Source of the DNA: Collinsella aerofaciens
GTDB lineage: Bacteria > Actinomycetota > Coriobacteriia > Coriobacteriales > Coriobacteriaceae
Length of the DNA stretch: 5,596 nucleotides
Direction: 5' to 3'
Assembly: GCA_008671285.1 (NCBI GenBank)
Contig: RPYR01000150.1
Coordinates: 1-5,596 of the forward strand
Below are positions 5,221 through 5,596 of the stretch, in pieces. Below the pieces are notes generated by a model that searched no databases, was not told where the DNA came from, and saw only the letters and a program-made list of their open reading frames with translations. The position numbers and the translations under genes were made by a program. Position 1 is the stretch's first letter. Each line of letters begins with the position of its first letter.

Positions 5221-5596
5221 ATGCCCACGTCACAAAGCCAGAAAAAAGAAGCCATCGCCCAGGCGACCGAGCAGGAGCTCGCATCGCTCGCGGGTCGTGG
5301 CGTGCGTATCGCGGGCAACGCGTGCTCGCCGATCGTGCTGGTCAAAGGCGATCTGGACGAGGCCGAGCGTTCGGGTGGCGAGCTTGCCGCCGGCCCGGAT
5401 GGCGCGGCGTTGCGCAAGGCGCTGGGGGCCATCGGCTACGCGCCCGAGGATTTTTGCGTGCTGGCAAGCGGCGCCGGCGTGGGTGATGTGACGGGCGCGG
5501 TGGGCGAGACTCTGCCGTGCGAGCTGTTCCGCGAGGCGCTCGAGGCCTTGGACCCCGAGGCGGTCCTGCTGCTGGACGATCGCGCGGCCGATACCA
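5221..5596 (+). CDS. Putative degenerate uracil-DNA glycosylase-superfamily protein (3' end cut by window edge)
   Basis: The frame is open from the ATG at 5221 to the right edge (125 residues seen), with GGAG 5 nt before the start and a TATAAT upstream. The order of motifs recalls family 4/5-type uracil-DNA glycosylases: a strand IVLVKGD (38-44), then GPDGAALRKALGAIGYAPEDFCVL (58-81), resembling the family GPAG...LL...GL.R..V block, then LPCELFREALEALDPEAVLLLDDRAAD (98-124), resembling the C..L...I..L.P..I..LG..A block. The catalytic GEAPG-type motif expected after the first strand is absent; KGDLDEAERSGGEL stands there. I therefore infer a UDG-fold protein that may be inactive, or a distant relative. 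Cysteines 35, 79 and 100 are present, but a 4Fe-4S set cannot be judged without the rest. The gene is certain; the family call is tentative. Confidence 0.6.
   Translation, partial: MPTSQSQKKEAIAQATEQELASLAGRGVRIAGNACSPIVLVKGDLDEAERSGGELAAGPDGAALRKALGAIGYAPEDFCVLASGAGVGDVTGAVGETLPCELFREALEALDPEAVLLLDDRAADT

Overview
The window is GC-rich, densely coded bacterial DNA. Most of it is a minus-strand run of [NiFe]-hydrogenase maturation (hyp) genes. Purine-rich Shine-Dalgarno sites, tight gene packing, GTG starts, GC- and His/Asp/Ala-rich coding, and a NikR-type regulator inside a hyp operon would fit a gut actinobacterium of the class Coriobacteriia (Collinsella-like). That placement is an inference from style and gene content; no marker gene is present to prove it.

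Layout, read on the minus strand from right to left. (1) trxA (5084-4764) encodes a complete classical thioredoxin with a WCGPC active site. It is followed by about 110 bp of unexplained, hairpin-rich DNA and then a strong rho-independent terminator (4652-4615). (2) The hyp operon begins just past the terminator, from a probable promoter near 4582-4587. Its genes are an unrecognised 82-residue His-containing helical protein (4542-4294), nikR (4292-3780) with an unusual His/Cys-rich N-terminal tail, hypF (3750-1279), a 131-bp gap, hypC (1147-887), and hypD (887 to the left edge, cut at about residue 295). (3) On the plus strand, divergent from trxA, a gene starts at 5221 and runs off the right edge. 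Its product looks like a degenerate member of the uracil-DNA glycosylase superfamily.

How the genes work together. HypF makes the carbamoyl group that becomes the cyanide ligand of the hydrogenase iron. HypC and HypD form the scaffold on which Fe(CN)2CO is built. HypE is the expected partner, probably beyond the left edge. NikR is a nickel-responsive ribbon-helix-helix repressor, so nickel status is probably tied to the maturation genes it travels with. Neither hypA nor hypB, the nickel-insertion pair, is in the window, although two metal-binding-looking proteins occupy the head of the operon. No mobile elements, CRISPR arrays, tRNAs or rRNAs were seen. The least ordinary parts are the small first gene, the NikR tail, and the divergent UDG-like gene that lacks the family's catalytic motif.
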